From DAHVFK01 sp035310985 (GTDB taxonomy: Bacteria; Pseudomonadota; Gammaproteobacteria; Burkholderiales; SG8-39): a DNA stretch of 55,126 bases. The position numbers were made by a program, and so were the translations under genes. Shown here piece after piece: positions 51,883 through 55,126 of this stretch (its first letter is position 1; each line of letters opens with the position of its first letter). The stretch spans positions 1 to 55,126 of the forward strand of contig DATGDH010000064.1 of assembly GCA_035310985.1 (NCBI GenBank), read 5' to 3'. The notes beneath the pieces were generated by a model. It had not been told where the DNA came from and ran no database searches. It was given only the letters and a program-made list of their open reading frames with translations.

Positions 51883-52968
51883 ATGATGCAGCGATACAAG
51901 ATCCTTATCCTCGGGGCGTCGTACGGCTCGCTGCTCGGCAGCAAGCTGCTGATGGCCGGGCACGGCGTGACGCTGGTCTGCACCCGCGCTACCGCCGAGC
52001 TGATCAACCGCGAGGGGAGCGTCGTGCGCTTCCCGCTCAAGGGGCGGGAATCACTGGTGGAGGTCCGTTCGCAGGACCTGCCGGGCGCGCTCGCGGCGAG
52101 CGCGCCGGAAGACGTCGATCCCGGCGCCTTCGACCTGATCGTGCTCGGCATGCAGGAGGCCCAGTACGGCGCCCGGGGAGTGCGGGAGCTGATGGGCCGC
52201 ATCGCCCGCTCGCGCAGGCCGTGCCTGGCGATCATGAACATGCCGCCGCTGCCCTACCTCAAGCGCATTCCCGGGCTGGCGACGGAGGCGCTGGCGGGCT
52301 GCTATGCCCACGCTGCGGTGTGGGAGGACTTCGATCCCGCGCTGGTCACGCTGGCGAGCCCGGATCCGCAGGCCTTCCGCCCGGCGGACCAGCCGAAGAA
52401 CGTCCTCCAGGTTGGGCTGCCCACCAACTTCAAGGCGGCGCGCTTCGACGCCGAAGCGCCGACCGCGCTGCTGCGCCGGCTGGAGGCCGACATCGACGAG
52501 GCGCGCCTGCAATGTGGCGCCGAGATCCTCGAGATCCCGGTAAAGCTCAAGGTGCACGATTCGTTATTCGTGCCGCTCGCCAAGTGGCCGATGCTGATCG
52601 CAGGCAACTACCGCTGCGTGCGGCCGCACGACATGATCCCGATCCGGGAGGCGGTGCACGGCGACGTCAGCCGATCGCGCGAGATCTACGAGTGGGTCGC
52701 GAAGCTCTGCCACCGGCTCGGGGCCGGGCCCGAGGATCTCGTTCCCTTCGAGAAGTACGCCAAGGCCGCCGAGGGCCTGGGCAAGCCTTCGTCCGCGGCG
52801 CGCGCGCTGTTCGGCGGCGCCGAGCACATCGAGCGGGTCGACAGCCTGGTCGGGCGCATCGGGCGCCAGCTCGGACTGCAGTCTGAGACGCTGCACGAGA
52901 TCGTCGCCCTCGTGGACGAGCGCCTGGGCCGCAACCGCCTGGCGCGGGCCGAGCAGGTCGCCGCCTAG
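51883..52968 (+). CDS. Ketopantoate-reductase-like oxidoreductase, divergent
   Basis: A 361-residue protein with a Rossmann-type N-terminus LILGASYGSLLGSKLLMAGH, in which the usual G-x-G-x-x-G reads GASYGS. The middle carries VKLKVHDSLFVPLAKWPMLIAGNYRCV, comparable with the lysine-containing helix of ketopantoate reductases. It is longer than usual PanE (about 300), so it may be an opine-dehydrogenase-like or other 2-oxo-acid reductase. GGAGG precedes two adjacent ATGs (51883 and 51886). It is divergent from the ScfR-type regulator and probably its target. Confidence 0.72.
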   Translation: MMQRYKILILGASYGSLLGSKLLMAGHGVTLVCTRATAELINREGSVVRFPLKGRESLVEVRSQDLPGALAASAPEDVDPGAFDLIVLGMQEAQYGARGVRELMGRIARSRRPCLAIMNMPPLPYLKRIPGLATEALAGCYAHAAVWEDFDPALVTLASPDPQAFRPADQPKNVLQVGLPTNFKAARFDAEAPTALLRRLEADIDEARLQCGAEILEIPVKLKVHDSLFVPLAKWPMLIAGNYRCVRPHDMIPIREAVHGDVSRSREIYEWVAKLCHRLGAGPEDLVPFEKYAKAAEGLGKPSSAARALFGGAEHIERVDSLVGRIGRQLGLQSETLHEIVALVDERLGRNRLARAEQVAA

Positions 52969-52972
52969 CCTA

Positions 52973-53002
52973 GCGGGCGGGCGCGCAACGTGCGCCCGCC
53001 GC
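52973..53002. terminator. GC-rich hairpin between convergent genes
   Basis: GGCGGGCGC at 52976-52984 pairs with GCGCCCGCC at 52992-53000 over a short loop. It lies between the stops of the convergent gene at 51883 and rpoC. No T-run follows on either strand, so a rho-independent terminator is only weakly supported. Confidence 0.4.
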
Positions 53003-53009
53003 GCTCGCT

Positions 53010-55126
<2,117 letters not shown>

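Noticed and set aside
52973..53002. A strong rho-independent terminator after rpoC
   Set aside because: The hairpin is present but no T-run follows on the minus strand, so it is listed only as a weak candidate.

Overview
The window is a dense, high-GC bacterial chromosome segment. Genes abut or overlap by 4 bases almost everywhere, and no gene-free stretch exceeds 300 bases. Gene content suggests a heterotrophic betaproteobacterium: the 3' part of rpoC at the right edge, ThrH, a DUF4124 protein, PCu(A)C, IclR/ScfR-type regulators and many acyl-CoA enzymes. That placement is an inference; there is no rRNA in the window. I saw no tRNA, rRNA, CRISPR array, insertion sequence or intact prophage.

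Layout. (1) 1-2656: end of a FadB-type 3-hydroxyacyl-CoA dehydrogenase, a thiolase and a ketopantoate-reductase-like enzyme, all +. (2) 2657-6182: a lower-GC block on the minus strand with an alpha/beta-hydrolase-LuxR regulator, a thioesterase, a quinone oxidoreductase and an MddA-like methanethiol methyltransferase. It is flanked on the right by a relic of the ketopantoate reductase 3' end, which suggests insertion. (3) 6215-12511: a minus-strand signalling operon with a four-GAF histidine kinase, a CheY-like receiver, a receiver-nucleotide cyclase and an epoxide-hydrolase-like enzyme, joined by 4-, 4- and 1-base overlaps. (4) 12696-16339: small exported protein, Crp/Fnr regulator, Zn-alcohol dehydrogenase and aldehyde dehydrogenase. 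(5) 16400-21405: acyl-CoA synthetase, E1alpha, E1beta, E2 and a free-standing acyl carrier protein, every junction a 4-base overlap, with an FNR-type palindrome in front. This is the most unusual system here. (6) 21402-24252: ThrH, an SDR/thioesterase pair, a DUF4124 protein and an orphan ORF6N-domain gene.

(7) 24261-33998: an IclR regulator sits between two divergent acyl-CoA catabolic units. The minus unit has an SDR, a PimC/PimD-like acyl-CoA dehydrogenase pair, a CurA-like reductase, an RDD protein, a GST, an SDR and an MFS carrier; the plus unit has a crotonase and an SDR. (8) 34039-36892: MscS channel, BtuF-like protein without a signal peptide, and alpha-methylacyl-CoA racemase. (9) 36898-43336: a minus operon with alpha/beta hydrolase, CoA-transferase, crotonase, mandelate-racemase-like enzyme and CoA ligase, ending in two copper-associated genes. 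(10) 43424-48565: a plus operon with an SDR lacking YxxxK, a quinone oxidoreductase, a ketopantoate reductase, a TauE/SafE permease and a ClC channel. (11) 48555-52968: GNAT, class II aldolase, a lipoprotein, and a ScfR-type regulator divergent from a ketopantoate-reductase-like gene, with three 14-bp-spaced repeats at the regulator's start. (12) 53010-55126: rpoC 3' portion.

Together the window reads as acyl-CoA, aldehyde and short-chain acid metabolism with several local regulators. Substrates of most pathways cannot be read from sequence alone.
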